This document shows positions 10,790-20,308 of a stretch of 64,000 nucleotides of DNA, one piece after another. Numbering within the stretch: the stretch's first letter is position 1; each line of letters opens with the position of its first letter. Where the stretch lies: the NCBI RefSeq assembly GCF_040703125.1, contig NZ_CP160035.1, positions 3,210,001 to 3,274,000 of the forward strand. The letters run 5' to 3'. Made by a program: the position numbers and the translations under genes. The notes below the pieces were generated by a model that worked only from the letters and a program-made list of their open reading frames with translations, was not told where the DNA came from and did not search any database. The DNA comes from Flavobacterium ovatum (lineage in GTDB: Bacteria > Bacteroidota > Bacteroidia > Flavobacteriales > Flavobacteriaceae).

Positions 10790-11530
10790 ATGAATAGTTA
10801 TTTCCTGCATAACGGAGTTGAGAGTAGCGGACCTTTCACAATAGAAGAATTAAAAACTAAAAACATCAAAGCGACCACTCCGGTTTGGTGTCAAGGTATG
10901 TCCGATTGGACTACTGCTTCTGAGGTTGAAGAACTAAAAAGTTTACTGACTGTTAATCCACCACCCATTAAAAATTTTGTTCCAGTTGTAAACCCTGTTT
11001 CTGCACCTACTCCAACACCAAAAGTAGAAACGCCTAAAACAAAAAAAAACAAAAGCATTTTTGGATTAAATAAAAGCGTCTTTACCTTTATCCTTTTTTT
11101 TGGTGTTTTAATTATCGCTAGTTTTTTCTTGAGTATGTACCAAGACAACCGTCGTGAAGCCTCCGAATTAAAAAACAAACAAACCGAAAAAAATAACGTC
11201 CAATACCGCTTGCAGCAAAAGGAAATTGAAGAACAAAAAATTCAAATGGCTATCCAAGAAAAAATTGATGCAGACCGTCTTTTAAAAGAAAAAAAAGAAA
11301 CCGTTAATAATCAATTATCCAACAATCAAGAATTACTATTGACAGCCACCTCCAATTTTGAAAACTCTAAAAAGAGACTAGCTGAAGCTTCTAATTTTCA
11401 GTTTTTCAGATCAGCAGCTGAACGAGAAGAAGAAGTCAACTTTGCTCAAAAAGATGTTTCATATTGGAAAAAAGAAGTTGAAAAAATTAAAGACGAAAGC
11501 TATCAATTAAAATTGCAACTAGAACATTAA
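10790..11530 (+). CDS. GYF_2-domain membrane protein with coiled coil
   Basis: 246 residues. Residues 3-50 form a GYF_2 domain (YFLHNGVESSGPFTIEEL, then TPVWCQGMSDWTTA), a fold usually taken to bind proline-rich peptides or partner proteins. A Pro-rich linker follows, with one transmembrane helix at about residues 100-120 (FTFILFFGVLIIASFFLS). The rest is a long charged coiled coil rich in Gln, Glu and Lys (about 125-245). The topology suggests a cytoplasmic GYF head and an extracytoplasmic coiled coil, or the reverse. No function is known for this arrangement. It is a single gene with a good promoter. Confidence 0.7.
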   Translation: MNSYFLHNGVESSGPFTIEELKTKNIKATTPVWCQGMSDWTTASEVEELKSLLTVNPPPIKNFVPVVNPVSAPTPTPKVETPKTKKNKSIFGLNKSVFTFILFFGVLIIASFFLSMYQDNRREASELKNKQTEKNNVQYRLQQKEIEEQKIQMAIQEKIDADRLLKEKKETVNNQLSNNQELLLTATSNFENSKKRLAEASNFQFFRSAAEREEEVNFAQKDVSYWKKEVEKIKDESYQLKLQLEH

Positions 11531-11594
11531 CACCAAAGGGTTTAGATATATGAATCTAAACCCTTTGGTCGAATAATAATTTGATAGTCTTTTA

Positions 11595-11972
11595 TTAAAA
11601 TCTTCCATCTACGTAATACCAATTCTCATTCTCTTTTTTGAAAGTAGAAAATTCATGATGAATGTATTTTTGTCCTGAAGTATCTTGATAATAAGCTTTG
11701 AACTCCACCGTAGTTTCAGTTGTATTCAAAACTTCTAGTTTCAACCATTTATTGGTTGTTGCCCATTCTAATATATCCTTTTTATGGTGGTTTTTTCGAG
11801 TAGAAAAATGAGTAGTAGACACAAGATAATCCGCTTGTTGTGTTGCAAAAGCAGAATATCTAGAACGCATTAATTCTTCGGCAGTAGTTGTTTTTTTTGT
11901 CCCTAATAAATACGGTTCACAGCAACTATCAAAAATTTTTCTTGAACAGCAGTAACAATTTACAACTTGCAT
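11595..11972 (-). CDS. YchJ-family protein (UPF0225, SEC-C-like zinc motif)
   Basis: 125 residues. The N-terminus has a cysteine cluster CYCCSRKIFDSCCEPYLLG and then AEELMRSRYSAFA and DYLVSTTH, the YchJ/UPF0225 signature. The usual SEC-C end motif at the C-terminus is missing, as in short family members. YchJ proteins are NTF2-like with a zinc-binding motif and have no settled function. A TTG start at 12002 would overlap the preceding gene; ATG at 11972 leaves a 19-base gap and starts just before the Cys cluster, so it was chosen. It is the last gene of a three-gene minus-strand group. Confidence 0.85.
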   Translation of the reverse strand: MQVVNCYCCSRKIFDSCCEPYLLGTKKTTTAEELMRSRYSAFATQQADYLVSTTHFSTRKNHHKKDILEWATTNKWLKLEVLNTTETTVEFKAYYQDTSGQKYIHHEFSTFKKENENWYYVDGRF

Positions 11973-11991
11973 TTTTATACCTGTAAAAAAA

Positions 11992-12219
11992 TTAATCTTC
12001 AATAGTCGGATTTATTTTTAAAAACAACTGATTTAATAAAACTTGGTATTTACTAATTTCAATTAAATCATCGTCTTCTTCAGCAAAGTCAAGCAATTCA
12101 TCTAGTTGTTCACTAACTACAATTAACTTATTTCCTGCCTCGATGGTGTCATTTGCCGCTATTAAATCGATGACCTCTTGAACACTTTTTTTTATTCCTA
12201 AAAATTTATTTTCTTCCAT
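11992..12219 (-). CDS. Small acidic conserved-type protein, unknown function
   Basis: 75 residues, strongly acidic, probably all-helical, with a DFAEEDDDLIEI segment. It has no signal peptide or known domain. It lies between a 49-residue basic protein gene (14 bases upstream) and ychJ (19 bases downstream), so all three are likely co-transcribed. The acidic and basic neighbours might pair, but nothing in the sequence proves it. ATG at 12219 is the only Met near the start. Confidence 0.6.
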   Translation of the reverse strand: MEENKFLGIKKSVQEVIDLIAANDTIEAGNKLIVVSEQLDELLDFAEEDDDLIEISKYQVLLNQLFLKINPTIED

Positions 12220-12233
12220 TTTAAATCAATACA

Positions 12234-12383
12234 CTACTCTTTGGCAGCTTTACTTTCGTTATACTTTTTAGTAATTTGTTTTAATTGCTCTTTACGATCA
12301 ATTACAGCCTGCTTTGCTTTATCCTGAGCTTTGTGTAATTTATCATTATGCTTTTTTATATTCCTATCATTATTTCTCCCCAT
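12234..12383 (-). CDS. 49-residue basic helical protein, unknown function
   Basis: Starts at ATG (complement of 12381-12383) and ends at TAG (12234-12236). The protein, MGRNNDRNIKKHNDKLHKAQ and onward, is Lys-rich, with about one residue in three charged. It is predicted to be a single long amphipathic helix with the heptad-like region AQDKAKQAVIDRKEQLKQIT. It ends 14 bases before the start of the 75-residue acidic gene on the same strand, which argues for a real gene. It is too short for usual ORF cut-offs. No family is recognised. A role as a nucleic-acid or partner-binding peptide is speculation. Confidence 0.6.
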   Translation of the reverse strand: MGRNNDRNIKKHNDKLHKAQDKAKQAVIDRKEQLKQITKKYNESKAAKE

Positions 12384-12789
12384 TACATTTTCCTTTTTAT
12401 TGACTCCAAATATAATGTAAAACTGCGATTATACAGGTATTTATCATAACAACTATTAAAAACAAGTCTAATTTAAATTATAATTATTAGCTAAAACGAT
12501 GTAATCCAGTCTATACATAATAAATAGTACTTTCTTTTTTTAACATAAAATAGACTAACTCATTTTCTCTTTACCTCTTTTTTCAAATGTCAGTTTGATA
12601 ATAATTTTACTTTTATATTTATTAATTCTGTATCGTATATTCAAGACCAGTTATTTATAGAAAACAAAAGACGGCTAAAAATATTTAAAACACGATAACA
12701 CACTAAAAATCAATACTATTTAAAAATAATTTAATTATTAAAGTTCTTTTAGTATCTTTAAATAGTTTACTAATTAAACCTATATAATT
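12384..12789. other. Intergenic, very AT-rich, promoter region
   Basis: About 400 bases with no coding content. A near-consensus -7 box TATCTTTA lies at 12753-12760, 29 bases before the dehydrogenase ATG. Nothing else was recognised. Confidence 0.5.
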
Positions 12790-13905
12790 ATGAACAGAAT
12801 CATTTACATACTGTTTTCTTGTATGCTTATTAGTTGTCATGCTCAGGACAAGTCCAATAATATTCTCCTTCAAAACGAAATTGTCAGTTATACATTTGAA
12901 ACCATTGCAGATGGTATTCTAATACCTTGGGGAATGGTTTTTTTGCCAGATGGCTCACTCTTAGTTACTGAAAAAAGTGGACAATTACTTCATATTAAAA
13001 ACAAAATAAAAACTGAAATAAAAAATGTTCCCTCAGTATATAATCGAGGACAAGGCGGATTATTAGACATTGTTTTACACCCTAATTATATTCAAAATGG
13101 TTGGATTTATATCACTTATGCTTCCACTGAAGGCGATGGCGAAGGAGGAAATACCAAACTCATCAGAGCCAAACTGGAAAATGAATCGTTAACCCAAATT
13201 GAATATTTATACAAATGCTCTCCTAATACTACTAAGGGACAACATTTTGGTTCCCGAATTGTTTTTGATAACCAAGGCTATTTGTATTTCTCAGTAGGAG
13301 AACGTGGTGAACATTTTGTAAATCCACAAGACATCAGTCGTGACAACGGAAAAATATACCGTTTAAATGATGACGGTAGTATTCCAAGAGACAACCCTTT
13401 TGTAGGTCAAGCCAATACAAAAGAAGCGATTTACTCTTACGGTGTTCGTAATCCGCAAGGTTTGGCTAAAAACCCCATTACAGGAGCCATTTGGGAACAC
13501 GAACACGGTCCTCAAGGAGGAGACGAAATCAATATTATCAAAAAAGGAACGAATTACGGTTGGCCAATCGTTACTTATGGACTCAATTATGACAGTACTA
13601 TAATTAGTACCAAACAAGAAATAAAGGGAGTAGAAAATCCCCTTTATCAGTGGACTCCCTCTATTGCTCCCTGTGGAATGGCTTTTGTAACCAGCAACTT
13701 ATATCCAAATTGGAAAGGTCATTTGCTTGTAGGTTCCTTAAAATTCCAATACCTAGAACTAGTTAAATTAAGAGGAACGGAAATCATCGGAAGACAAAAA
13801 ATTGCAACCGACATTGGACGTATGCGTAACGTGATTGAAGGACCAGATGGCTACATCTATATAGCTGTTGAAGGAAAAGGAATTCTAAAAATTATCCCTA
13901 ATTAA
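12790..13905 (+). CDS. PQQ-dependent sugar (glucose/sorbosone-type) dehydrogenase, lipoprotein
   Basis: 371 residues. A lipoprotein signal ends at LISC (Cys16). The rest is a six-bladed beta-propeller of the GSDH family, with typical phrases IPWGMVFLPDGSLLVTE, GGLLDIVLHP and YSYGVRNPQGLA, and the active-site strand WEHEHGPQGGDEIN. Family members oxidise aldose sugars with PQQ or a related cofactor in the periplasm and pass electrons onward. The next gene, 11 bases downstream, encodes a cytochrome c that could be the acceptor, which supports the assignment. No PQQ synthesis genes are in the window. The exact sugar is unknown. Confidence 0.88.
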   Translation: MNRIIYILFSCMLISCHAQDKSNNILLQNEIVSYTFETIADGILIPWGMVFLPDGSLLVTEKSGQLLHIKNKIKTEIKNVPSVYNRGQGGLLDIVLHPNYIQNGWIYITYASTEGDGEGGNTKLIRAKLENESLTQIEYLYKCSPNTTKGQHFGSRIVFDNQGYLYFSVGERGEHFVNPQDISRDNGKIYRLNDDGSIPRDNPFVGQANTKEAIYSYGVRNPQGLAKNPITGAIWEHEHGPQGGDEINIIKKGTNYGWPIVTYGLNYDSTIISTKQEIKGVENPLYQWTPSIAPCGMAFVTSNLYPNWKGHLLVGSLKFQYLELVKLRGTEIIGRQKIATDIGRMRNVIEGPDGYIYIAVEGKGILKIIPN

Positions 13906-13916
13906 ATACACTAATA

Positions 13917-14378
13917 ATGCATTTTATAATAACCCTATTGTTATCAACATATATATATCTTCCAGGTCAATTTATGATCATCCATTCCGATTTAAAAAAA
14001 GATTATTCCCTTATTACTGGTCCCCAACAAAAAAATAATCCTTTGCAAGAAAGCATCCAACGAGGACAAGGAATCTATACTGATTTTTGTATCCAATGTC
14101 ATTTGATAAACGGCAAGGGTGATAGCAAAAATTTCCCTCCATTAGACGGGTCAGATTGGTTCCAAAATAAAAGGCTCCAAAGTATTCATGCCGTAAAATA
14201 TGGTCAAAGCGGTGCAATTATAGTCAATCAAAAAAAATACAACAACTCCATGCCTGCTATGGGGTTAAGTAATCAAGAAATAGCCGATGTGATGAATTAC
14301 ATAATGAATTCATGGAGCAATAAACAGCGTAAAATGGTAATAGCTGAAGAGGTCGAAAGCATAAAATTTCAGAAATAG
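13917..14378 (+). CDS. Class I cytochrome c, probable acceptor for the sugar dehydrogenase
   Basis: 153 residues with a signal peptide or N-terminal anchor (about residues 1-20). A single heme-binding motif CIQCH at residues 58-62 is followed by a downstream methionine ligand candidate in NSMPAMGLSNQEIADVMNYI. That segment order (CxxCH, then GxGD, then M, then a C-terminal helix) is standard for class I c-type cytochromes. The gene begins 11 bases after the PQQ dehydrogenase stop and is almost certainly co-transcribed. It most likely takes electrons from that enzyme in the periplasm. Confidence 0.88.
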   Translation: MHFIITLLLSTYIYLPGQFMIIHSDLKKDYSLITGPQQKNNPLQESIQRGQGIYTDFCIQCHLINGKGDSKNFPPLDGSDWFQNKRLQSIHAVKYGQSGAIIVNQKKYNNSMPAMGLSNQEIADVMNYIMNSWSNKQRKMVIAEEVESIKFQK

Positions 14379-14721
14379 CTAACGACTCAAAATTGAGATA
14401 TTATTTAATTAAAAAAAAACTAAATAATAATAATAATAATAGTAAACTCTTTCCGTTTACATAATCGAACAGTTATTCAATACTAAATTAAAAAATATAT
14501 TATGTTAAGTATGCAAGTAGGACTATTTAAAAAAATCACTCCACACAAAAATCAAACCCTTCATTATCAATAATATACCATAAGTAAAAACTTTCTTTTA
14601 TACAATTAAGCGACAATTTAATTAAATTAATCGTAAAAAATTTGTTAATTAATAACATGTGTGTATCTTTCAATCCCTTTATTGCTGTAAAGCTGTAAAC
14701 CATTAACAACCGACCAGAAAT
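14379..14721. other. Intergenic; short AAT microsatellite
   Basis: About 340 bases of AT-rich DNA with no recognisable gene. It contains a run of six AAT repeats at about 14424-14441. Nothing else was recognised. Confidence 0.6.
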
Positions 14722-15093
14722 ATGAAATTAAAATTAGTTAAAGTAAAAATATATCCACCTGTATTTTTTCTATTACTTTTCCTCCTACTTAGCATCTCTA
14801 ACGGATATGCTCAATCCGCGAAAGAGGATGATTGCAATCAAAAAAAGTATGTCTCAGTAGATGTTCCTAAAACTTATGAACGAATTATCGCTAAGGGATA
14901 TGAATCACTAGAAATGTTTGACTACCTAGGAAATTATTATTACAAGGTAAATGAATTAGAAAAATCAAAAACATACTTCGATATGTTGTTTAAAAAATAT
15001 CATATTTCTAAAATTTCTCAAAGTAGTATTGAGATCTATAAAAAAATTATAGAGATAGAAAAATCAAAAAAATACTTAACCGCAGCGGATTAA
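14722..15093 (+). CDS. Small exported TPR-like protein
   Basis: 123 residues. A signal peptide with a very hydrophobic core (VFFLLLFLLLSIS) is cleaved near GYAQ (about residue 31). The mature protein contains a helical-hairpin stretch, YERIIAKGYESLEMFDYLGNYYYKVNELEKSKTYFDMLFKK, that fits one to two TPR units. Similar TPR starts occur in the N-terminal half of larger OmpA/WD40-type flavobacterial envelope proteins, so this could be a shortened relative. It is a single gene followed by a strong terminator. Function unknown. Confidence 0.6.
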   Translation: MKLKLVKVKIYPPVFFLLLFLLLSISNGYAQSAKEDDCNQKKYVSVDVPKTYERIIAKGYESLEMFDYLGNYYYKVNELEKSKTYFDMLFKKYHISKISQSSIEIYKKIIEIEKSKKYLTAAD

Positions 15094-15100
15094 TTTTATA

Positions 15101-15128
15101 AAAAAAGCTTCCTACTGGAAGCTTTTTT
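15101..15128. terminator. Bidirectional terminator
   Basis: AAAAAAGCTTCC / GGAAGCTTTTTT with a 4-base loop, lying between two convergent genes (14722-15093 and 15151-15681). Confidence 0.88.
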
Positions 15129-15150
15129 TGTGACTTATATTTACAGTAAA

Positions 15151-15681
15151 CTATCTTTTATCTTTAGTAGCTTTTTTCAATTCATCGCCACCTGGTATTT
15201 TCATTTTATCGGTAAGCACTGCTATTTCATTCAAATTAAAATTGCCTGTTAATGACATCAAAACGGTTTCATTATCTCGATTACCACCTTCAATGAACAT
15301 CAATAATTCTTTGATCTTAGCATCTCCGGTACCCGACTTTACTACAATTCGAATATTTTTACCTGCTTCATTCACTTTCATTAGTTCTTCAAGACCAGCA
15401 GTTTTTATGTATTTATCAGCAGTTGATTTCATGTCCAATGCTGCCTTATTATTTGTAGTTGTATATACCTTTAAATTATCTAACTTTTTTATCAAGTTCA
15501 TGTATTGCTGTGTTTCTTTATCAGAAGCATCGACCTTTACTTTACTCATTAAGTCAAACATCTTTTTATTGACAACTACAGCAGTAATATCATCTTGATC
15601 ATTGAATTTATCCAATGCATTTTGTGAAAACACTGAAATAGAAAACAAGACAAGTACTATAGCGGTTATAAAATTTTTCAT
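15151..15681 (-). CDS. DUF4252 exported protein
   Basis: 176 residues. The signal peptide MKNFITAIVLVLFSISVFSQ is followed by the DUF4252 domain, recognised from FNDQDDITAVVVNKKMFDLM, the central 'LKVYTT' strand and the late 'LTGNFNLNEIAVL' strand. The family is restricted mainly to Bacteroidota and has no known function. It is often encoded next to ECF sigma factors and small lipoproteins. Here a small lipoprotein gene lies 20 bases upstream on the same strand, but no sigma factor is present. Location is probably the periplasm. Confidence 0.8.
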   Translation of the reverse strand: MKNFITAIVLVLFSISVFSQNALDKFNDQDDITAVVVNKKMFDLMSKVKVDASDKETQQYMNLIKKLDNLKVYTTTNNKAALDMKSTADKYIKTAGLEELMKVNEAGKNIRIVVKSGTGDAKIKELLMFIEGGNRDNETVLMSLTGNFNLNEIAVLTDKMKIPGGDELKKATKDKR

Positions 15682-15701
15682 CTTTAAAAAATTGATTAAT
15701 A

Positions 15702-15956
15702 TTATTGTTTAATAAATATTTTAGCTTTAGCTATTTCGTATTCTTGAATATACATAACAGTTTCCATGCCACGATTAACATTAGTGGAAACAAGCGCCAA
15801 AGCCTTTTGAGTTTCAATAAACGCTAATTCTGGATTATCAAAGCTTCCTAAATTAGACTCTATTTTTTTTTCTTTGCAACCAACAAAGACTCCAATTCCA
15901 ATAATGATCGCAATTATTGAGGGTAAAACTACTTTTTTAAGGCGCTGTGTTTTCAT
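15702..15956 (-). CDS. Small lipoprotein upstream of DUF4252 gene
   Basis: 84 residues. After a short Lys/Arg start, a hydrophobic stretch VVLPSIIAIIIGIGVFVGC ends at a lipobox-like GC. The mature part has the motif SFDNPELAFIETQKALALVS, seen in small proteins that accompany DUF4252 genes. The stop lies 20 bases before the DUF4252 start, so the two form an operon. An alternative is a single-pass membrane protein without lipidation. Function unknown. Confidence 0.6.
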   Translation of the reverse strand: MKTQRLKKVVLPSIIAIIIGIGVFVGCKEKKIESNLGSFDNPELAFIETQKALALVSTNVNRGMETVMYIQEYEIAKAKIFIKQ

Positions 15957-16045
15957 ATTTTCAAAAATTAATTATGTTAAATATATCCACAATTTAAAAC
16001 TAAAGATAGTATTTTTACGTTAATTACCTATACCTAAATAATTTT

Positions 16046-17437
16046 ATGAAACGTAAATCACAATTTCTTATTCTTCTCTTTCTTTCTGTTTTCAGTTTCC
16101 AAAGTTGTGAAGACACTGATGATATTGCACTTCCAAAGGATTTACAAATTAATGACTTCATATGGAAAGGGCTCAACGTGTACTACTTATGGCAATCTGA
16201 CGTCCCGAATTTAGGAGATAATCGATTTGCTAACCTCACCCAATACAAAGATTTTTTGGGCAATTACACTCCCGAAAATTTATTTGAAGCTTTAAGAGTA
16301 GCCAAAAGTATTGACCGTTTTAGTTGGATTGTAAGTGACTATACCGTTCTAGAACAGAGCTTTCAAGGGACAACTAAAAATAATGGAATTGAATTTAAAC
16401 TTAGTCTAGATCCTAATGATAATACTAAAGTAGTTGGAATCGTTAGCTATATTATCCCAAATTCGGATGCGTCAACTAAAGACATCAAAAGAGGAGAAGT
16501 TTTCTACGGAATAAATGGTACTGCTCTTACTCTAGATAATTATAGTTCCTTATTATTTAGTTCCTCTGAAATTTACACCATGAATTTTGCTGATTTTAAC
16601 GGCAGTTCCATTATTCCAAACGGAAAATCAATTGATTTCACCAAAACATTATTGGATGAAAATCCCATTCTAATTAATAAAGTAATCAATTCTGGAAGTT
16701 ATAAAATAGGGTATTTAATGTACAACGGATTTTACTCTAGTTATGATACACTTTTAAATAATGCTTTTGGTACTTTAAAAACAGAAGGAATAACAGACTT
16801 AGTTTTAGATTTACGATACAATCCAGGTGGTTCTGTGCAAACAGCAACTCGATTAGCCAGTATGATTACTGGGCAGTATACAGGGCAAATTTTTTCTAAA
16901 CTAACCTATAACAGCAAAAAAAGCAGTAATAATACTAATTATTTATTTCCTGATAAGATAGGAACTACCCCAATTAATAGTCTCAATTTATCAAAAATTT
17001 ATATTTTAACAACTGCAGGAACCGCTTCCGCTAGTGAATTAATCATAAATGGATTAAAACCTTATATCAATGTGATTCAAATTGGTGATAAAACAGTTGG
17101 AAAAAATCAAGCCTCTGTAACATTATATGACTCTCCTGATTTTAGAGCGTCAAACAGGAATCCAAATCACAAATATGCTATGCAACCTATTGTAGCTTAT
17201 ACTGTAAACAAAAATGGTTTTGGAGATTATCCATTGGGTATTGTTCCTACTTACTCTTTAAAAGAATCCGTAAGTACTTATGGTATATTAGGTGATTCTT
17301 CTGAACCTTTATTGAGTAAAGCCATAGAGAAAATTACTGGTACGGCTAAAACGGCTAAACAAACTACTGAAAAACCATTCCAAGAATTGGGCGATTCCAA
17401 AACACTCTCTGGCCGAGGAGGAATGCAAATTGAATAG
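16046..17437 (+). CDS. S41-family (C-terminal processing-like) peptidase, lipoprotein
   Basis: 463 residues. A lipoprotein signal ends at FQSC (about Cys20). A helical region and a degenerate PDZ-like segment (about 110-180) follow, then the S41 catalytic core. That core includes LVLDLRYNPGGSV, the serine in TAGTASASE and the general-base lysine in IGDKTVGKN. These Ser and Lys residues form the dyad of tail-specific proteases. Bacteroidota have many such lipid-anchored S41 paralogues of unknown substrate. The C-terminal 40 residues are polar and low in structure. It is a single gene, with a strong terminator just after the stop. Confidence 0.88.
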   Translation: MKRKSQFLILLFLSVFSFQSCEDTDDIALPKDLQINDFIWKGLNVYYLWQSDVPNLGDNRFANLTQYKDFLGNYTPENLFEALRVAKSIDRFSWIVSDYTVLEQSFQGTTKNNGIEFKLSLDPNDNTKVVGIVSYIIPNSDASTKDIKRGEVFYGINGTALTLDNYSSLLFSSSEIYTMNFADFNGSSIIPNGKSIDFTKTLLDENPILINKVINSGSYKIGYLMYNGFYSSYDTLLNNAFGTLKTEGITDLVLDLRYNPGGSVQTATRLASMITGQYTGQIFSKLTYNSKKSSNNTNYLFPDKIGTTPINSLNLSKIYILTTAGTASASELIINGLKPYINVIQIGDKTVGKNQASVTLYDSPDFRASNRNPNHKYAMQPIVAYTVNKNGFGDYPLGIVPTYSLKESVSTYGILGDSSEPLLSKAIEKITGTAKTAKQTTEKPFQELGDSKTLSGRGGMQIE

Positions 17438-17440
17438 CAA

Positions 17441-17477
17441 AAAAAATCTCGTTCTAAAACAATAGAACGAGATTTTT
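17441..17477. terminator. Bidirectional terminator between S41 peptidase and btuG-like gene
   Basis: ATCTCGTTCT / AGAACGAGAT with an 8-base loop, flanked by A-rich and T-rich arms, between convergent genes. Confidence 0.88.
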
Positions 17478-17503
17478 TTGATTATCAATATAGTTTCTAC
17501 AAA

Positions 17504-18562
17504 CTAGTTATTAAAAAAGAAACCACCTGGAATAATACCTACAGCGTAAGTAGATTTTAAACTTCCAGCAGTATCATAAATAGCTATTTTTCCGTCTGAG
17601 CTATAATCCCCAGCATCTCCAGTATAGATCAAATTATTATTTACAGCAAATCCGTAAGGGCTAAAAGTAGATTCAAATAATGCCGTTGTTGGCAAACTCG
17701 TATCACTTGTATTCATTACATAAACATTTTTAGCTTGTGTAAAATAAATTTTGTTATTTTCAATATCCATTTTTCCAGGATGAGACGTCAAAGCAAAATC
17801 TAAACTAGTCGTAACTAAATTTGTTGCAGGATTAATTTTTTGGATTTTACCGGCAGATTCAGCACCTGACCACACCGATTTCCCTTGGCATAAAACATAA
17901 ATTACCCCTTGATTCTCTTCAATAGCAGCAGGAACATCACCAACAGGAACGGTAGTTGATACTTTGGCCGTAGCAACATCGATAACAGATAGTGTGTTTC
18001 CAGAACCATACCCTCCTTTGTGCGCAACATATAACTTGCTGTTGTACACTATTAGTTTCTCTGGTCCTTCGGCAACTGGGATTTTTGATTCAACAAGGTT
18101 CGTTGTTAAATTAATAACCGCTACATAATCGTCAGTAGCATCATCACCATCTCCCCAATTGGTTACATAGCCTTTGCCATTGGCAAACACAATATATCTT
18201 GGGTTGTACAAATCTTTACTTATTGTAGCTATTCTTTTCAACGAGTATCTCTCTAGAACCTCAATCTTATTCGAACCATTCATTACTACATAAGCAGTTG
18301 CTCCGTTAGCATTAAAATTTTGTGCTACATCACCCAACAAACTTCCTCCGTTGTTTAGAGCAAACAACTTATTTTCTGTGGCTACACCTGCGTTGGCAAG
18401 AAACGAAATCTCAGCGTTCCCTTTAGTAAAACCGCCTTCGTTCAAAATAATCACACCTTTGTCATACGTCCCTTGTGATTTGGATTCATTATCATCATTC
18501 GTACAAGAAACCAAAGATAAAGCAGTGGCGATGCAAGCAATTGTAATTTTTTTAAAGTTCAT
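17504..18562 (-). CDS. BtuG-like surface lipoprotein (YncE/DUF5074 beta-propeller)
   Basis: 352 residues. A lipoprotein signal ends at LVSC (Cys20), followed by an Asp/Asn/Glu-rich surface-export stretch. The rest is a seven-bladed YncE-like propeller with repeated 'Y V ... V..I.L.T' strands. In Bacteroides, BtuG is a surface propeller lipoprotein that binds vitamin B12 tightly and hands it to BtuB. This gene sits 3 bases after a btuB-type receptor preceded by a cobalamin riboswitch, which supports the same role. That receptor is broken by an insertion sequence, so expression of this gene from the riboswitch transcript is doubtful. The BtuG name is inferred from context and fold. Confidence 0.75.
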   Translation of the reverse strand: MNFKKITIACIATALSLVSCTNDDNESKSQGTYDKGVIILNEGGFTKGNAEISFLANAGVATENKLFALNNGGSLLGDVAQNFNANGATAYVVMNGSNKIEVLERYSLKRIATISKDLYNPRYIVFANGKGYVTNWGDGDDATDDYVAVINLTTNLVESKIPVAEGPEKLIVYNSKLYVAHKGGYGSGNTLSVIDVATAKVSTTVPVGDVPAAIEENQGVIYVLCQGKSVWSGAESAGKIQKINPATNLVTTSLDFALTSHPGKMDIENNKIYFTQAKNVYVMNTSDTSLPTTALFESTFSPYGFAVNNNLIYTGDAGDYSSDGKIAIYDTAGSLKSTYAVGIIPGGFFFNN

Positions 18563-18565
18563 TAT

Positions 18566-20241
18566 TTAATATTTAATTGTTAAGGATAAATTATAATTAA
18601 TTCCAGGCATAGGCCTAATTTCTACTGTTTGATAGCTTTTATTAAATAGATTCATTACCTGAAACCCTATTTTATAATGTTGTTTTTTATCTATTTCACA
18701 AAAGGCAGATAGATTAGAAACCTGATATTCTTTGAGTCTATATAGATTGTCTGCCGTTGTAAACACAGCACCATTAAACAGAAATTGATAATTAACACTC
18801 CAATTTTCAAAAGAGTAATCCAGACTTGATGTCAATTTATGATAAGGTACATAAATCAATTGTTTTTCCTTTTTCTCATCTACAGACGAGGTGTAAGCAT
18901 AAGCTACATCCAAATCAAAACCGTGCTTTTTATACCTTTTCTTGTAATGTCCTATCAATTCTAGTCCTTTATTATTGACAACATCTGTATTTATAGGTTT
19001 CCAAAGACCGCTCTCATTAGGCACCCAACGAATCATATCTTTGGTATGTATGTAATAAAGCGTTGCCACAAACTGAAAAGCTCCTGTAACCAACTCCTGC
19101 CCCAACTCTACTTGCTGAGACAATTCTGGATTCAAATTTGGGTTACCGCTACCCTGCCAATACAAATCATTAAAGGTGGGAACTCTAAAGTTCTTGGAGG
19201 TATTCAACTTTATTTTGTAGTTATCCAATGGCATCACAACTAGTCCAACCGAATATAAAAAAGGAGCTTTATAATTGGTTGTTACTTCCTGCCTTGCACT
19301 TGCCTCCATTTTCAGCCTAGGGAATAGTGTATATTTTGCCAATAAACTAGCAGAACCTACTTCTCTCTTTTCGTTATTTATCGAACTCCCAAAACCGTTT
19401 ATTTGTGTGTAAGTAAAACCCGAATTGAGGGTAAAATCTGTAGAGAACGAATAATCTAAATCATATTTTAGCAGCTTAGTATTGGCTCCACCTTTACTAA
19501 AATTATCCTTGTTCTTATTTTCAAAATATTTGTACTCTTCAGTGATATAAGCTGCCTTTAGGGTCGAAGTAAAATCAGTAGTTCGGGCTATCCATTCTAA
19601 TAAATTTCGAGAATTAAGATCCTTATATTTACTAAGTGAAGTGGTAACTACTGTACCTGAAAAGTTTCTTTCTCCATCATACAATTGGCTATAAAAGTTG
19701 ATTTTATGATTTTCATTCAATTTGTAACCAAAGTTGGTGTTCAATCCAGAATTGTAATATTCTCCGTTTTGGTTGACTTGATTTTGATTGAGATATTTAT
19801 AATTGTTATCCGATTGATTTCTCGAAATACTTATTTGGGAAGCAAATTTACTATCAGAAACCCGTAGATCATAGAAATAACCTTGGGTATTGAAACTCCC
19901 CAAATTAACTCGTAACGTATTTTTGAATTGTTTTTTGAAGTTCAATTCGTTGTTCAAATGCACACTTCCACCAATTGCCGAACTGCCATAAATACCACTT
20001 CCTCCTCCGCTCCTGACAGAAATACTAGAATAACCCAATGGTGTAATGGTATTAAAATCTGTTTGTCCTAATAGTTGTGAGTTAATATTTATTCCGTTCC
20101 AAATAACTGCTGTTTGAGCGGCTGTTGTTCCGCGAAATGAAACTGAAGACACCATGCCATTACCATTTTCTTTAAAATAAAGTAAGCTGTTATAGCGCAA
20201 TAAATTGGTAAGGGAATTGTAATTTTTTTCGATTACAGAAT
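18566..20241 (-). pseudogene. btuB: btuB-type TonB-dependent receptor, 3' part (interrupted by IS)
   Basis: From Ile at 20233 down to the stop this encodes 555 residues of a TonB-dependent receptor: the plug end (MVSSVSFRGTTAAQTAVIWNG) and a 22-strand type barrel ending in a receptor-type 'YNLSLTIKY'. The first 54 residues lie beyond the insertion sequence at 21672-21833. Removing the IS and one 8-bp duplication rejoins the frame exactly and gives a 609-residue receptor. The Met codons that now precede this part lie inside the IS and give no signal peptide, so no working product is expected. The riboswitch and BtuG/BtuF/BtuC context points to cobalamin as substrate. Confidence 0.9.
20234..20241. 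repeat. Target-site duplication, left copy (TACAGAAT)
   Basis: TACAGAAT on the plus strand immediately left of the IS; the identical octamer is at 21672-21679. Eight bases is the duplication size known for ISL3-family elements. Confidence 0.92.
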
Positions 20242-20308
20242 GGATCAAGACAAAAAGTTGTGGGGAAATATTTAAATAAGGATATTTGTATTTTAAAATC
20301 TTTTCCCA

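Noticed and set aside
14424..14441. AAT microsatellite as a regulatory site
   Set aside because: Six repeats in an intergenic, non-promoter position; no link to a gene start.
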